Shown: positions 43,795 through 53,724, numbered from the stretch's first letter. The stretch: DNA of 64,000 bases from Paraburkholderia acidisoli (GCF_009789675.1 NZ_CP046913.1:868001-932000); one strand, 5' to 3'. Program-made: numbers and translations. The notes: generated from the letters alone by a model not told the origin.

Positions 43795-43881
43795 TCGCTG
43801 ACAGTAACGGTACAATCGGGCCGATAGTGCTCGGTACAGTTTTTTGCTGCGACCGGTGCCCGTTCAGGACCAGGAGAAGTC

Positions 43882-45354
43882 ATGTCGTCCGTTCCGCTCG
43901 ACCAGATTCCCGCGCCGCACGACGCGGCCACGCTCACGCTCGTCGATCAGCTCGTGCAGTGGGGCCGCCGCCGGATCGAGGAACGCGTGTTCCGGCCCGG
44001 CATGCGCATGCCGTCCATCCGCAAGCTCGCGCTCGACAAAGGCGTGTCGCGCTTCACCGTGGTCGAGGCGTATGAACGGCTGGTCGCGCAGGGCTATCTG
44101 GATTCGCGGCGCGGTTCGGGGTTCTACGTGCGCGAACGGCTCGCGATCGTGCCGAGCGGCGAGCGGCCGCTGAACGCGGGCGCGCAGGCCAATGCCGGCA
44201 CGCCCGCGCCGACCACCATCGACGTGGTCTGGCTGCTGCGCAACATGCTGCACACCTCCACGCGCCCGGAAAAAGGGCCGGGCCTCGGCTATCTGCCGCC
44301 GCGCTGGCTCGACGGCGAACTGCTGACGGGCGCGATGCGCTCGCTCGGCCGCCAGAGCGGCACGCAGTGGCTCGGCTTCGGCTCGCCGCAGGGCTTTCTG
44401 CCGCTGCGCCAGCAACTGCAAACGCGGCTCGCGGAACTCGAGATCGGCGCGACGCCCGAGCAGATCGTGCTCGTCTCCGGCATCACGCAGGCCATCGACC
44501 TGCTCGCGCGGCTTTACGTGCAGCCCGGCGACACGGTGATCGTCGGCGACCCGGCGTGGTTCCAGATGTTCGGGCGCTTCGCCTCGCAGGGCGCGCGGCT
44601 CGTGGGCATGCCGTACACGCCCGACGGCCCGGACCTCGACGCGCTCGAGGCGCTGGTCGAGACCTGGCGGCCGAAGATGCTCGTCATCAACTCGGTGCTG
44701 CAAAACCCCACCGGCACCTCGCTCACGGCCGCGCAGGCGTTTCGCATCCTGCGGCTCGCCGAGCAATACGATTTCATCGTCGTCGAGGACGACATCTACG
44801 GCGACCTGTGCCCGACCGGTTATCCGGCCACGCGCCTCGCGAGCCTCGACCAGCTGCGCCGCGTGATCTATCTGGGCAGCTTTTCGAAGACGCTCGCGCC
44901 GAACCTGCGCGTGGGCTATATCGCGTGCGCGGCCGATGTGGCGCAGGCCGTGGCCGACCAGAAGATGCTGGTCGGCATGACGAGTCCCGAGCTGAACGAG
45001 CGCGTGCTGTACCGCGTGCTCACGGAAGGGCACTACCGGCGTCACGTGGAGCGGCTGCGCGCGCGGCTCGACACGGTGCGCGACAAGGCCGCGCGCATGC
45101 TGGAGCGGGCGGGCTGCCGGCTCTTTCTGGCGCAGGGCGCGGGCATGTTCCTGTGGGTCGACACGGGCGTGGACGCCGACGCGCTCACGGCCGCCGGCCA
45201 CGAGGCGGGCTTTTTGCTCGCTCCCGGCAGCCTGTTCTCTCCGCACCAGTCGCCGACCACGTGGATGCGCTTCAATATCGCCAATTGCGGCGATCCGGCC
45301 TTGCCCGCGCTGCTCGGCGATTATCTGGAGCGCGTCGCGCGCGCGCCGAAATGA
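43882..45354 (+). CDS. MocR-type GntR/aminotransferase-like regulator
   Basis: The 490-residue protein has an N-terminal GntR winged helix (about 18-90; P-S-I-R-K-L-A-L-D-K-G-V-S-R-F-T-V). It is fused to a fold-type I aminotransferase-like domain with PLP lysine K336 in G-S-F-S-K-T-L-A-P. MocR regulators bind PLP and often an amino acid or amine, and control nearby transport or PLP-related genes. The ATG follows AGGAGAAGTC. The inverted repeat upstream is its likely operator, serving itself and the divergent DMT transporter. Confidence 0.93.
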   Translation: MSSVPLDQIPAPHDAATLTLVDQLVQWGRRRIEERVFRPGMRMPSIRKLALDKGVSRFTVVEAYERLVAQGYLDSRRGSGFYVRERLAIVPSGERPLNAGAQANAGTPAPTTIDVVWLLRNMLHTSTRPEKGPGLGYLPPRWLDGELLTGAMRSLGRQSGTQWLGFGSPQGFLPLRQQLQTRLAELEIGATPEQIVLVSGITQAIDLLARLYVQPGDTVIVGDPAWFQMFGRFASQGARLVGMPYTPDGPDLDALEALVETWRPKMLVINSVLQNPTGTSLTAAQAFRILRLAEQYDFIVVEDDIYGDLCPTGYPATRLASLDQLRRVIYLGSFSKTLAPNLRVGYIACAADVAQAVADQKMLVGMTSPELNERVLYRVLTEGHYRRHVERLRARLDTVRDKAARMLERAGCRLFLAQGAGMFLWVDTGVDADALTAAGHEAGFLLAPGSLFSPHQSPTTWMRFNIANCGDPALPALLGDYLERVARAPK

Positions 45355-45564
45355 AGCGAAACCGGCGAGCCGGCCCTTGAAAAACCGCGGCCCGCTCCCA
45401 TATGGGCGGGCAATGCGCCGCGAAACCGGTAAAACGGGCAAGACGGCCGATATGTCGATATGCCGGTGCGCGGAAGTCTCCGCGCCTGGCGGCGGGACAT
45501 CGGCCAACCCGCGCGGCCGCGCAATCAGACTCACCCGCATTGCAACGAAAGAGGACTCCCGAGC

Positions 45565-47475
45565 ATGGCACAAGAAACCATGAGCTTCCAGGCGGAAGTG
45601 AAACAGCTTCTGCACCTGATGATCCATTCGCTGTACAGCAACAAGGAAATTTTCCTGCGCGAACTCATCTCGAACGCATCGGACGCGGCCGACAAGCTGC
45701 GCTTCGAGGCGATCGAGAACAGCACGCTGTATGAAAACGATCCCAACCTGCGCATTCGCGTGGGTTACGACAAGGCCGCCCGCACGATCACGATCGAGGA
45801 CAACGGTATTGGCATGAGCCACGACGAAGCCGTGCAGAACCTCGGCACGATCGCGCGCTCGGGCACGAAGGAATTCTTCGGCAAGCTCTCGGGCGACCAG
45901 AAGAAGGACGCCGCGCTGATCGGCCAGTTCGGCGTGGGCTTCTACTCGGGCTTCATCGTCGCGGACAAGATCACGGTCGAAAGCCGCCGCGCCGGTCTGC
46001 CGGCTGCCGAAGGCGTGCGCTGGGAAAGCGCGGGCGAGGGCGAATTCTCGGTCGACAAGATCGAGCGCGCGCAGCGCGGCACCACGATCACGCTGCACCT
46101 GCGCGAAGGCGAAGAGGAACTGCTCTCGTCGTACAAGCTCAAGTCGATCATCCAGAAGTATTCGGATCACGTTGGCCTGCCCATCGAAATGAAGCAGGAA
46201 GAATGGGACGCCGAAAAGAGCGAGATGGTGACGAAGGACGACTTCGAGACCATCAACCAGGCGAGCGCGCTGTGGACGCGTTCGAAGAGCGAGATCAGCG
46301 ACGAGCAGTATCAGCAGTTCTATCAGCACCTCGCGCACGATCACGAGAATCCGCTCGCGTGGACGCATAACCGCGTGGAAGGCCGCAGCGAATACACGCA
46401 GCTGCTGTACGTGCCCGCGCATGCGCCGTTCGACATGTGGAACCGCGACCACAAGAGCGGCCTCAAGCTCTACGTGAAGCGCGTGTTCATCATGGACGAC
46501 GCCGAGCAACTGCTGCCGAACTATTTGCGCTTCGTGAAGGGCGTGGTCGATTCGGCGGATCTGCCGCTCAATGTCTCGCGCGAAATCCTGCAGGAAAGCC
46601 GCGACGTGAAGGCGATTCGCGACGGCGTGACCAAGCGCGTGCTCTCGATGCTCGAAGAGCTGGCCGCGGCGCAAACCGACGCCGAGGCGAAGGAAGAGGA
46701 CAAGGCGAAGTACGCGACATTCTGGACCGAGTTCGGCCAGGTGCTGAAGGAAGGCATCGGCGAAGATCACGCGAACCGCGAACGCGTGGCCAGGCTCGCG
46801 CGGTTTGCGTCGACGCACCACGACGCGAACGAGCAGAGCGTGTCGCTCGCCGACTACGTGGCGCGCATGAAGCCCGAACAGTCGAAGATCTACTACGTCA
46901 CCGCCGACACGTGGCAGGCCGCGACCCACAGCCCGCATCTCGAAGTGTTCCGCAAGAAGGGCGTGGAAGTGCTGCTGCTCACGGACCGCGTGGACGAATG
47001 GATGCTGTCGTTCCTCAACGAGTTCGACGGCAAGCCGCTCGCGAGCGTGGCGCGCGGCGACCTCGACCTGGGCGCGCTCAACGACGAGGAAAAGCAGCAG
47101 CAGGAGAAGGTGAGCGAAGCACTCAAGCCGCTCGTGGAGAAGATGAAGGACGCGCTCAAGGGCAAGGCCAAGGACGTGCGCCTCACGTTCCGCCTGACCG
47201 ACTCGCCCTCGTGCCTCGTGGCCGACGAAGGCGACATGAGCGGTTACCTCCAGCGCATGCTGAAGGCCGCGGGCCAGCAGGCGCCGGACATGCAGCCGAT
47301 CCTCGAAGTGAACCCGGAGCATCCGCTCGTCAAGGCACTGCAAACCGACGGCGCGAACTTCGACGACTGGAGCCATCTGCTGTTCGATCAGGCGCTGCTC
47401 GCGGAAGGCGGCACCCTGGAAGATCCGGCGAGCTTCGTGAAGCGCACGAACGCGCTGTTGCTGGCGCGCTCGTAA
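45565..47475 (+). CDS. htpG: Chaperone protein HtpG (Hsp90)
   Basis: The 636-residue protein is of standard Hsp90 length. An N-terminal GHKL ATPase ([24 protein letters not shown]), a middle client domain with the catalytic R of S-R-E-I-L-Q, and a C-terminal dimerisation domain are present. It is a cytosolic ATP-driven chaperone working with DnaK. GAGGA lies before the ATG; a longer in-frame start upstream lacks support. A strong bidirectional terminator ends it. No heat-shock operator was identified. Confidence 0.97.
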   Translation: MAQETMSFQAEVKQLLHLMIHSLYSNKEIFLRELISNASDAADKLRFEAIENSTLYENDPNLRIRVGYDKAARTITIEDNGIGMSHDEAVQNLGTIARSGTKEFFGKLSGDQKKDAALIGQFGVGFYSGFIVADKITVESRRAGLPAAEGVRWESAGEGEFSVDKIERAQRGTTITLHLREGEEELLSSYKLKSIIQKYSDHVGLPIEMKQEEWDAEKSEMVTKDDFETINQASALWTRSKSEISDEQYQQFYQHLAHDHENPLAWTHNRVEGRSEYTQLLYVPAHAPFDMWNRDHKSGLKLYVKRVFIMDDAEQLLPNYLRFVKGVVDSADLPLNVSREILQESRDVKAIRDGVTKRVLSMLEELAAAQTDAEAKEEDKAKYATFWTEFGQVLKEGIGEDHANRERVARLARFASTHHDANEQSVSLADYVARMKPEQSKIYYVTADTWQAATHSPHLEVFRKKGVEVLLLTDRVDEWMLSFLNEFDGKPLASVARGDLDLGALNDEEKQQQEKVSEALKPLVEKMKDALKGKAKDVRLTFRLTDSPSCLVADEGDMSGYLQRMLKAAGQQAPDMQPILEVNPEHPLVKALQTDGANFDDWSHLLFDQALLAEGGTLEDPASFVKRTNALLLARS

Positions 47476-47495
47476 GCGTTGTTGACGCCGCCATG

Positions 47496-47530
47496 AAAAC
47501 GCGCCGCCGGGCAACCGGCGGCGCGTTTTA
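47496..47530. terminator. Bidirectional terminator after htpG
   Basis: A perfect 15-bp stem (47496-47510 with 47515-47529, GCAA loop) is flanked by AAAA and TTTT. It serves htpG and the convergent small gene, whose stop lies in it. Confidence 0.92.
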
Positions 47531-47785
47531 TTTGGCTTTGCGCTCCTTGTTGGATTGCGCGAGCACCGAGGCGGCGAGCGTTTTGGTCTCCGCCGAATAC
47601 TTGGTGCTGTGCAGGACTTCGCTCGCCTTGTGTTCCATGGCAGCGCCGGTTTGTTTAGTCGTGTGCGCTTGCGCGAGCGCGGAAGCGGCGAGGCTCTTCT
47701 TGATGGCCGATGCCTTGGGGTCATGCAAGGTTTCCGCCGCGAGGTGCGCCACCCGTTTCGAAGTCTGCTTTTTGTTTTCCGACAT
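47528..47785 (-). CDS. Small protein with internal two-fold repeat
   Basis: The 85-residue soluble helical protein has two similar halves: one around A-A-E-T-L-H-D-P-K-A-S-A-I-K-K-S-L-A-A-S-A-L-A-Q and one around A-S-E-V-L-H-S-T-K-Y-S-A-E-T-K-T-L-A-A-S-V-L-A-Q. The start at 47785 is supported by GGAGA. It is lysine- and alanine-rich with no signal peptide. Short proteins of this type occur in other bacteria, but no function is known to me. An upstream start at 47842 is unlikely. Confidence 0.78.
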   Translation of the reverse strand: MSENKKQTSKRVAHLAAETLHDPKASAIKKSLAASALAQAHTTKQTGAAMEHKASEVLHSTKYSAETKTLAASVLAQSNKERKAK

Positions 47786-47883
47786 GGAAGTCTCCGTGTG
47801 CAAGGAACGGATAGTGTTTCCCGGGAGACGGGGACTTGCCATCGGAGATGTCCGAAGTGCGCGCTCCTTTTATAATTCGCGCC

Positions 47884-48534
47884 ATGTCCCAAACATTCGA
47901 TGCCGCCGACGCGCACTGGCGCGTCACGCCGTTACCCGTTTGCAGCGCCGACCAGAAAGACTGGCTCACGCGCGGCGGTTCGCTCACGGCGCATTTGCGC
48001 GCGCTCGGGCGCGTGGAGGTGCGCGTCACGCGCGAAGCCGTCGATGTGCCGTGGCCCGACGAGGGCGTGGCGCTCGGTCTGGCGCCGCGCGAGCGCGCAT
48101 GGGTGCGCGAGATCGTGCTGGCCGTGGACGGTGTGCCGTTCGTGGCCGCCCATAGCGCTACGCCGCTTGTCGCGAGCCGCGGCGTCTGGCAGGCCATGCG
48201 CCGGTTGCGCACGCGGCCGCTCGCGGAACTGCTCTATAGCGACAGCGGCGTGGCGCGTTCGGCGCTCGTGAGCCGGCGCGTGAGCGCGCGGCACCCGCTG
48301 TTTGCGCTGGCCGCGCGCGAAGTGGACGGCCATGCGCCGCATGCGTTCGTCGCGCGCCGCTCGGTGTTCGTGCGCGGCGGCGCGCCCTTGCTCGTGACCG
48401 AATGCATGTTGCCCGCGTTGTGGGCGCATCTCGAGCGCGTTGCCGGGCACGCCCGCGATCCGCACGCGCACACGAAGCGCGAGCGCGGCCCGCTCGATCA
48501 CACGGCATCGCGCGCGCATCGCGCCATGCCCTGA
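47884..48534 (+). CDS. ubiC: Chorismate lyase (chorismate--pyruvate lyase)
   Basis: The 216-residue cytosolic enzyme removes pyruvate from chorismate to give 4-hydroxybenzoate, the first step of ubiquinone ring synthesis. [15 protein letters not shown] and the glutamate in V-T-E-C-M-L-P fit the UbiC family. A C-terminal extension of about 30 basic residues exceeds the usual length. ubiA is not adjacent. A (CTGAC)4 repeat covers the stop codon and the following bases. Confidence 0.9.
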   Translation: MSQTFDAADAHWRVTPLPVCSADQKDWLTRGGSLTAHLRALGRVEVRVTREAVDVPWPDEGVALGLAPRERAWVREIVLAVDGVPFVAAHSATPLVASRGVWQAMRRLRTRPLAELLYSDSGVARSALVSRRVSARHPLFALAAREVDGHAPHAFVARRSVFVRGGAPLLVTECMLPALWAHLERVAGHARDPHAHTKRERGPLDHTASRAHRAMP

Positions 48535-48550
48535 CCTGACCTGACCTGAC
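48531..48550. repeat. Pentanucleotide repeat (CTGAC)4
   Basis: Four exact copies overlap the ubiC stop and lie 19 bases before the next start codon. Copy-number change would alter the ubiC C-terminus or the spacing to the glycosylase gene. Confidence 0.9.
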
Positions 48551-48568
48551 CTCGACGCCGATATCGAC

Positions 48569-49180
48569 ATGACGATCAAACGCTGCTTCGATCCCGTGGT
48601 CGACGCGCACACGCGCGTGCTCGTGCTCGGCAGTTTGCCGGGCGAGGCGTCGCTCGCGCATCAGCAGTATTACGCGCACAAGCAGAACAAGTTCTGGCAT
48701 CTCGTGGGCGACGTGATCGGCGTGGATCTGGTCGCGATGGATTACGAGGCGCGCCTGCAATCACTGCGCGCGCATCGCGTCGGCTTGTGGGACGTGGTGG
48801 CGCAGGCGCGGCGCGAAGGCAGCCTCGACGGCAATATTCGCGATCATGCGGGCAACGACCTCGTTGCGCTGGTCGAAAGTTTGCCGGCGCTCGAGGCCAT
48901 CGCGTTCAACGGCGGCACGGCCGCGCGCCTGGGCGCGCGCATTCTCGGCGTGCACGCGAGGCGCTTCACCATGCTGGCGCTGCCGTCCACGAGTCCCGCC
49001 TATGCGTCCATGTCATACGCGGCGAAGCGGCTCGCGTGGCACGCGCTGGCACCGTTTGTGGGCGAGGGCGCTTGCGCCGGCGATGCGCATGATCGCGGCG
49101 AATCCGCCGAGTCCGCCGATTCCGTTGACGTGAACGACGCCGCGCGCCCGCGCAAACGCCCATCGAGCGCGCGCCATTAG
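48569..49180 (+). CDS. Family 6 uracil/hypoxanthine-DNA glycosylase
   Basis: The 203-residue protein has the L-G-S-L-P-G-E-A-S-L motif, Q-Q-Y-Y-A-H-x-x-N-x-F-W and the C-terminal L-P-S-T-S-P-A. These mark the UDG superfamily group acting on deoxyinosine in DNA (family 6), related to Mug. It excises hypoxanthine from deaminated adenine in base-excision repair. The last about 40 residues are acidic then basic and look disordered. Spacing to ubiC is 34 bases, so co-transcription is possible. The ribosome binding site is weak. Confidence 0.88.
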   Translation: MTIKRCFDPVVDAHTRVLVLGSLPGEASLAHQQYYAHKQNKFWHLVGDVIGVDLVAMDYEARLQSLRAHRVGLWDVVAQARREGSLDGNIRDHAGNDLVALVESLPALEAIAFNGGTAARLGARILGVHARRFTMLALPSTSPAYASMSYAAKRLAWHALAPFVGEGACAGDAHDRGESAESADSVDVNDAARPRKRPSSARH

Positions 49181-49353
49181 CGCAGCGAGCCGGGTCAGGC
49201 GCCGCCAGGCAAACGCGGCCGCGCCACGCGCCAATGCTATGCTCTCGGTCGCCCGAGCGGACTCGAGCCGGACGAACGTCCGATCACGCTCGACCCGAGC
49301 CGATTTCAAGCAGCGGCCTCTCGCCGCCGCACCCCACAGCAAGCGAATTTCCC

Positions 49354-50250
49354 ATGACGACTCTGATCAAACGCGCCTCGGCTGAAGCGCGCGCTTTCAA
49401 CAAGACCAAGGCCGCGCCGAAAGCGGCATCGCGCCGTTCCGCCGCCGCCGCGGACGATCTCGACCACGCGCCCGTGATCGAGTCGCCGCGCAAGCCGCGT
49501 TTCGCGCCGGTCACGTTCTCGGAAGAGAGCGGCGTGCGCTACCTGCATTTCGGCACCGAATGGGTGCAAGGTGCGATGCGTCTGTCGAAGCCCAATCACA
49601 TCGAACTCGAATACGCGCAGCAGATGATGGCCTGGCTGCTGTTCCTCGCCACGCCCGCGCGCATCGTGCAACTCGGTCTGGGCGCGGCGGCGCTCACCAA
49701 GTTCGCGCATCGCTTCCTGCGTCCCGCGAAGGTCGAGGCGATCGAGCTGAACCCGGCCGTGGTGGTCGCCGCGCGCACGATGTTCGACCTGCCGTACGAC
49801 GACGCGCGTCTCACCGTGCGCGAACTCGACGCGTGGGATTTCGTGCAGGACCGCGCCAACCACGGCACGATCGGCGCGTTGCAGATCGATGTCTACGACG
49901 CCACCGCGCGCGGCCCCGTGCTCGACAGCGTGGCGTTCTATCGCGCCGTGCGCGCGTGTCTCGCCGAGGCGGGCGTCGCCACCATCAACCTGTTCGGCGA
50001 TCACCCGAGCTTCGTGCGCAACATGAAGCGCCTGAACGAAGCCTTCGACGGCCGCGTGATCGCGCTGCCCGAAGTTCACGAAGGCAACCGCGTGGCGCTG
50101 GCGTTCTCGGGCCCGGCGCTCGACGTGACGTACGCGGCGCTGGAAAAGCGCGCGCGCGTGCTCGAAGCCAAGCTCGGCCTGCCCGCGTCGCAGTGGGTCA
50201 AGGCGCTGCGCGCGTCGAGCGGCCAGGACGGCGAGACCTTCACGATCTGA
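49354..50250 (+). CDS. Spermidine synthase-like methyltransferase-fold protein
   Basis: The 298-residue protein has a basic, Ala-rich N-terminus (about 1-45) and a Rossmann-like SpeE-type core (L-G-L-G-A-A-A-L-T, I-E-L-N-P, Q-I-D-V-Y-D). The full catalytic set of true aminopropyltransferases is not evident (no G-G-G-D-G loop). It is therefore better described as a spermidine-synthase-like protein, of which many bacteria carry copies with unknown substrate. No speD is near. A terminator follows. Confidence 0.8.
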   Translation: MTTLIKRASAEARAFNKTKAAPKAASRRSAAAADDLDHAPVIESPRKPRFAPVTFSEESGVRYLHFGTEWVQGAMRLSKPNHIELEYAQQMMAWLLFLATPARIVQLGLGAAALTKFAHRFLRPAKVEAIELNPAVVVAARTMFDLPYDDARLTVRELDAWDFVQDRANHGTIGALQIDVYDATARGPVLDSVAFYRAVRACLAEAGVATINLFGDHPSFVRNMKRLNEAFDGRVIALPEVHEGNRVALAFSGPALDVTYAALEKRARVLEAKLGLPASQWVKALRASSGQDGETFTI

Positions 50251-50654
50251 TCGGACGCTGCACGGCTGCGGCGACGGCGATTTCGCCGCGACCGCAACGT
50301 CAGCCTGACGAGCCGGCCCGCGAGGCCGGCTTTTTTACGCCCGTTTTTTGCGTCGGCATCGATGTCGATGCAACGGGAATACGTCGCGAATCGCGTGGCG
50401 CAATGCGCGCGGCGCGCCGCCATCGCGGCTCCTCGCCAGACGATTTTTGCGGCGGCGCACCGGCCGTTGGCCCTTGACAACGCCGCGCAACTTGGGGTCC
50501 GCCCTGCTTGACCGTGCCGCGCCGCGTCGATACTCTTTTCAGCGCTTTCGGGGACCTTGCGGGCTATCCGTTTCGCGAGGCCATCGGCCGCATCAAGCGG
50601 CGCCCCGCACACAGAGCAAAGCCGCATAACTACACAAGTAAACGAGGAGACGTC
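50251..50654. other. Intergenic region before symporter operon
   Basis: These 404 bases contain the terminator at 50312-50337 and, presumably, the promoter of the DUF3311/symporter pair. A TTGACA at 50474-50479 has no -10 at suitable distance. A frame starting at 50508 in this region is rejected as coding. Confidence 0.5.
50312..50337 (+). terminator. Intrinsic terminator
   Basis: An 8-bp stem (50312-50319 with 50325-50332), a 5-base loop and a six-T run follow the spermidine synthase-like gene. Confidence 0.92.
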
Positions 50655-50891
50655 ATGGCTCACGACGCCGACGCCGGAAAATCGAGCAAGCATTGGCTGT
50701 GGCTTTTGCTGCTGCCCTGGATCGCCATGATCTGGGTGCCGTCCTACAACAAAGTCGAGCCCACACTGTGGGACTTTCCGTTTTTCTACTGGTATCAGCT
50801 GCTTTGGGTGTTGATCAGCGCCGTGATCACCGCGCTCGTCTATCACAAGACGAAGAGCCGTAACAAGGCCAGCGCAGGAGGCGCACGATGA
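50655..50891 (+). CDS. DUF3311 small membrane protein, symporter partner
   Basis: The 78-residue protein has two hydrophobic helices (about 13-30 and 45-62, with W-L-W-L-L-L-L-P-W-I). GAGGAGA precedes the ATG. It overlaps the symporter start as ATGA. Such two-helix proteins are regularly encoded just before MctP-like sodium:solute symporters and are thought to be accessory subunits. Function beyond that is unknown. Confidence 0.88.
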   Translation: MAHDADAGKSSKHWLWLLLLPWIAMIWVPSYNKVEPTLWDFPFFYWYQLLWVLISAVITALVYHKTKSRNKASAGGAR

Positions 50892-52438
50892 ACATCACCG
50901 CAACTTTCGTTTTCGTGCTGTTCTTCATCGGCGTCACGATCATCGGCTTTCTGGCCGCGCACTGGCGCAAGGGCGATCTCGCGCATCTCGACGAGTGGGG
51001 CCTGGGCGGCCGCCGCTTCGGCACGATCGTCACGTGGTTTCTGCTCGGCGGCGACCTCTATACGGCCTATACGTTCGTGGCCGTGCCGGCGCTGGTGTTC
51101 GGTGCGGGCGCAACGGGTTTCTTCGCGCTGCCGTACACGATCCTGATCTATCCGTTCGCGTTCGTGGTGTTCCCGAAGCTCTGGGCCATCGCCAAGCGCC
51201 ATCACTACGTGACGTCCGCCGACTTCGTGAGCGCGCGCTACGGCAGCCGCATGCTGGCGCTCGCCATCGCGGTGACGGGCATCGTCGCGACCATGCCCTA
51301 TATCGCGCTGCAGCTGGTGGGTATCGAAGTGGTGATCGGCGCGCTCGGCTTCGACACCACGGGCTTTGTCGGCGACTTGCCGCTCATCATCGCGTTCGCG
51401 ATTCTGGCGGCGTACACGTACACCTCGGGCCTGCGCGCGCCGGCCATGATCGCCGTGGTCAAGGACCTGCTGATCTACATCACCATCGCCGTGGCGATCA
51501 TCGTGATCCCCGCGCAGATGGGCGGTTTCGGCCACATCTTCGCCTCGGTGCCGCCGGCCAAGCTGCTGCTCAAGGCGCCGGACGCCTCGAGCCTGAACGG
51601 CTATAGCGCGTACGCGACGCTCGCGGTGGGTTCGGCGCTCGCGCTGTTCCTGTATCCGCATTCGATCACGGCGGTGCTGTCGTCGTCGTCGGGCAACACC
51701 ATCCGCCGCAACATGGCGATGCTGCCCGCGTACTCGCTCGTGCTCGGCCTGCTCGCGCTGCTCGGTTTCATGGCGCTCGCTTCGGGCGTGAAGGACATGC
51801 CGCAATACGCGCCGTACTTCAAGGCCTTCGGCCCGAACTTCGCGGTCCCGGCGCTGTTCCTGCACTTCTTCCCGTCGTGGTTCGTGGGCGTGGCATTCGC
51901 GGCCATCGGCATCGGCGCGCTGGTGCCGGCGGCGATCATGTCGATCGCGGCCGCCAACCTGTACACGCGCAACATCCACAAGGAGTTCATCAATCGCGGC
52001 ATGAATCACGAGCAGGAAACCAATATCGCCAAGCTGGTTTCGCTGATCGTGAAAGTGGGAGCGGTGGCGTTCATCCTGGGCTTGCCGCTCACGTACGCGA
52101 TCCAGCTGCAATTGCTCGGCGGCATCTGGATCATCCAGACGCTGCCCGCGATCGTGCTCGGTCTCTACACGCGCATGCTCGACTATCGCGGCCTGTTGAT
52201 CGGCTGGGCCGCCGGTATCGGCGTGGGCACGTGGATGGCGATCTCGCTGAAGCTCAAGGGCTCGATTTTCGTGCTGCATCTGTTCGGTACCGACGTGCCG
52301 GGCTACGCCGCCGTATGGGCGCTGGTCGTGAACCTCGTGGTGTCGGTGGTGGTCTCGGCGCTCGTGCACATGTTCGGCATGCAAAAGCCGGAAGACCGCA
52401 CGCGTCCCGAAGATTATCTGGACGTGGTCGAAGGCTGA
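50888..52438 (+). CDS. Sodium:solute symporter, MctP-like
   Basis: The 516-residue SSS-family transporter has about 13 TM helices. It starts with a helix followed by E-W-G-L-G-G-R-R-F-G, and has the sodium-site region around A-L-V-P-A-A-I-M-S-I-A-A-A-N-L-Y-T-R-N. The group includes monocarboxylate permease MctP (lactate, pyruvate, alanine). The pairing with a DUF3311 subunit supports this placement. The substrate is inferred only from family. A very strong terminator follows. Confidence 0.9.
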   Translation: MNITATFVFVLFFIGVTIIGFLAAHWRKGDLAHLDEWGLGGRRFGTIVTWFLLGGDLYTAYTFVAVPALVFGAGATGFFALPYTILIYPFAFVVFPKLWAIAKRHHYVTSADFVSARYGSRMLALAIAVTGIVATMPYIALQLVGIEVVIGALGFDTTGFVGDLPLIIAFAILAAYTYTSGLRAPAMIAVVKDLLIYITIAVAIIVIPAQMGGFGHIFASVPPAKLLLKAPDASSLNGYSAYATLAVGSALALFLYPHSITAVLSSSSGNTIRRNMAMLPAYSLVLGLLALLGFMALASGVKDMPQYAPYFKAFGPNFAVPALFLHFFPSWFVGVAFAAIGIGALVPAAIMSIAAANLYTRNIHKEFINRGMNHEQETNIAKLVSLIVKVGAVAFILGLPLTYAIQLQLLGGIWIIQTLPAIVLGLYTRMLDYRGLLIGWAAGIGVGTWMAISLKLKGSIFVLHLFGTDVPGYAAVWALVVNLVVSVVVSALVHMFGMQKPEDRTRPEDYLDVVEG

Positions 52439-52470
52439 TCCTTCGCCCGTCCTCCGTCTGACGCGATGAC

Positions 52471-52506
52471 GATGCCCGCAACGAAACGTTGCGGGCATCG
52501 CTTTTT
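52471..52506 (+). terminator. Strong intrinsic terminator
   Basis: A perfect 13-bp stem (52471-52483 with 52487-52499), a 3-base loop and TTTTT follow the symporter gene. Confidence 0.93.
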
Positions 52507-52548
52507 GTGGTGCACGATGTTGCGCAGAACCTCCGTTCCGCTCGTGCC

Positions 52549-53724
52549 ATGACCGCTCCCGACTCCGCTCCCGCCACGTCATCCGAACGTCCCAACGGGC
52601 CGCCGCGCCGTCGCTCGCGGCTCGCGCGCATCTGGCGCGCGCTCGCTTCGCCGTATTACCGCTATCGCAACGCGAAGCTCATTCACAGCGTGCGCGTGGG
52701 GCTCGCCATGCTCGCGTCGATACTCGCGACCACCGGCATCGACATTCCGCACGGGATCTGGTCCTCGGTGACCTTGCTCGTGGTGATCGGCGGCTTGCAG
52801 CATCACGGCAACATCCGCAAGAAGGCCGCGGAGCGCGCGCTCGGCACGCTGCTCGGCGCGGTGATCGGGCTCGTGCTGATCGTCGTGCAGGCGGTCACGG
52901 ACTCGGCGCCGCTCACTTACGTGCTGATGTCGCTGGTGGCGGCCGTGTGCGGTTACTACGCGATCGGCAAGCCGGGCTACGTGGCGCTGCTCACGGCCAT
53001 CACGATGTGCATCGTCGCGGGCCACGGCGACAATCTCATCGACACGGGCTTGTGGCGCACGCTCAACGTGATGGTGGGGATCGTGATCGCGCTGGCGTTC
53101 TCGTTCGCGTTGCCGCTGCACGCGACTTACTCGTGGCGCTACCGTCTCGCCGACAATCTGCGCGACTGTGCGCGGGTCTACGCGCAGATCGCGAGCGGCG
53201 TGCACGTCGAGCCCGAGGCGCAGGTGCAGGCCTTCATGCGGCTCAATACGCGGCTCGTGCAGTTACGCGCGCTGATGCCTTCGGTGGCGAAGGAGATCGA
53301 CGTACCGCAGGCGCGCCTCGAACAGGTGCAGCGGCTGCATCGTTCAATTCTGAGCGCGCTCGAAATGCTTTCGACGGGAACGGGCAGCTACGAGGAAGCG
53401 CTGGTGCGCGTGGCGTTCGCGCAGCGCGCCGAGACCGTGCGGCGCGCGTTGCTGGCCACGGCGCGGGCGCTGCGCTTTGGCGGCGCCCGCCATCCCGACG
53501 CGGCGGCGAGTGCGCTGCGCCCGGACGCGTGTGCCAACGAAGAGACTGGCGCGGCAGACCATGCGGAAGACCATGCGGAAAAGCGCGCGCTCGCGCCGCA
53601 GATGCAGGGGCCGGTCTGGCTGAGCCTGCGGGTGGAGGAGCAGGTCGAGCAACTGCGCGCGCTGCTGCTCGACATCGAACCGCGCTGGAACATCGAACGC
53701 GCGGGTTGGCACCGCATGGTGTGA
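52549..53724 (+). CDS. FUSC-family membrane protein
   Basis: The 391-residue protein has a basic N-terminus, about six TM helices (55-200) and a cytoplasmic helical domain, as in the fusaric-acid-resistance/AaeB-like family. Members are linked to efflux of aromatic acids. It lacks the second membrane half of full-length AaeB, so it is a short form. An internal polar segment around A-D-H-A-E-D-H-A-E contains a short repeat. The ATG at 52549 is used because the longer frame begins in the terminator hairpin. Confidence 0.88.
   Translation: MTAPDSAPATSSERPNGPPRRRSRLARIWRALASPYYRYRNAKLIHSVRVGLAMLASILATTGIDIPHGIWSSVTLLVVIGGLQHHGNIRKKAAERALGTLLGAVIGLVLIVVQAVTDSAPLTYVLMSLVAAVCGYYAIGKPGYVALLTAITMCIVAGHGDNLIDTGLWRTLNVMVGIVIALAFSFALPLHATYSWRYRLADNLRDCARVYAQIASGVHVEPEAQVQAFMRLNTRLVQLRALMPSVAKEIDVPQARLEQVQRLHRSILSALEMLSTGTGSYEEALVRVAFAQRAETVRRALLATARALRFGGARHPDAAASALRPDACANEETGAADHAEDHAEKRALAPQMQGPVWLSLRVEEQVEQLRALLLDIEPRWNIERAGWHRMV

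Noticed and set aside
43864..47916. Very long minus-strand open frame opposite the MocR-type regulator and htpG
   Set aside because: It lies antisense to two clearly conserved genes and has the Arg/His/Glu-rich composition typical of antisense frames in GC-rich DNA.
50474..50502. TTGACA as -35 element before the symporter operon
   Set aside because: No acceptable -10 hexamer lies at 16-18 bases; the match is probably chance.
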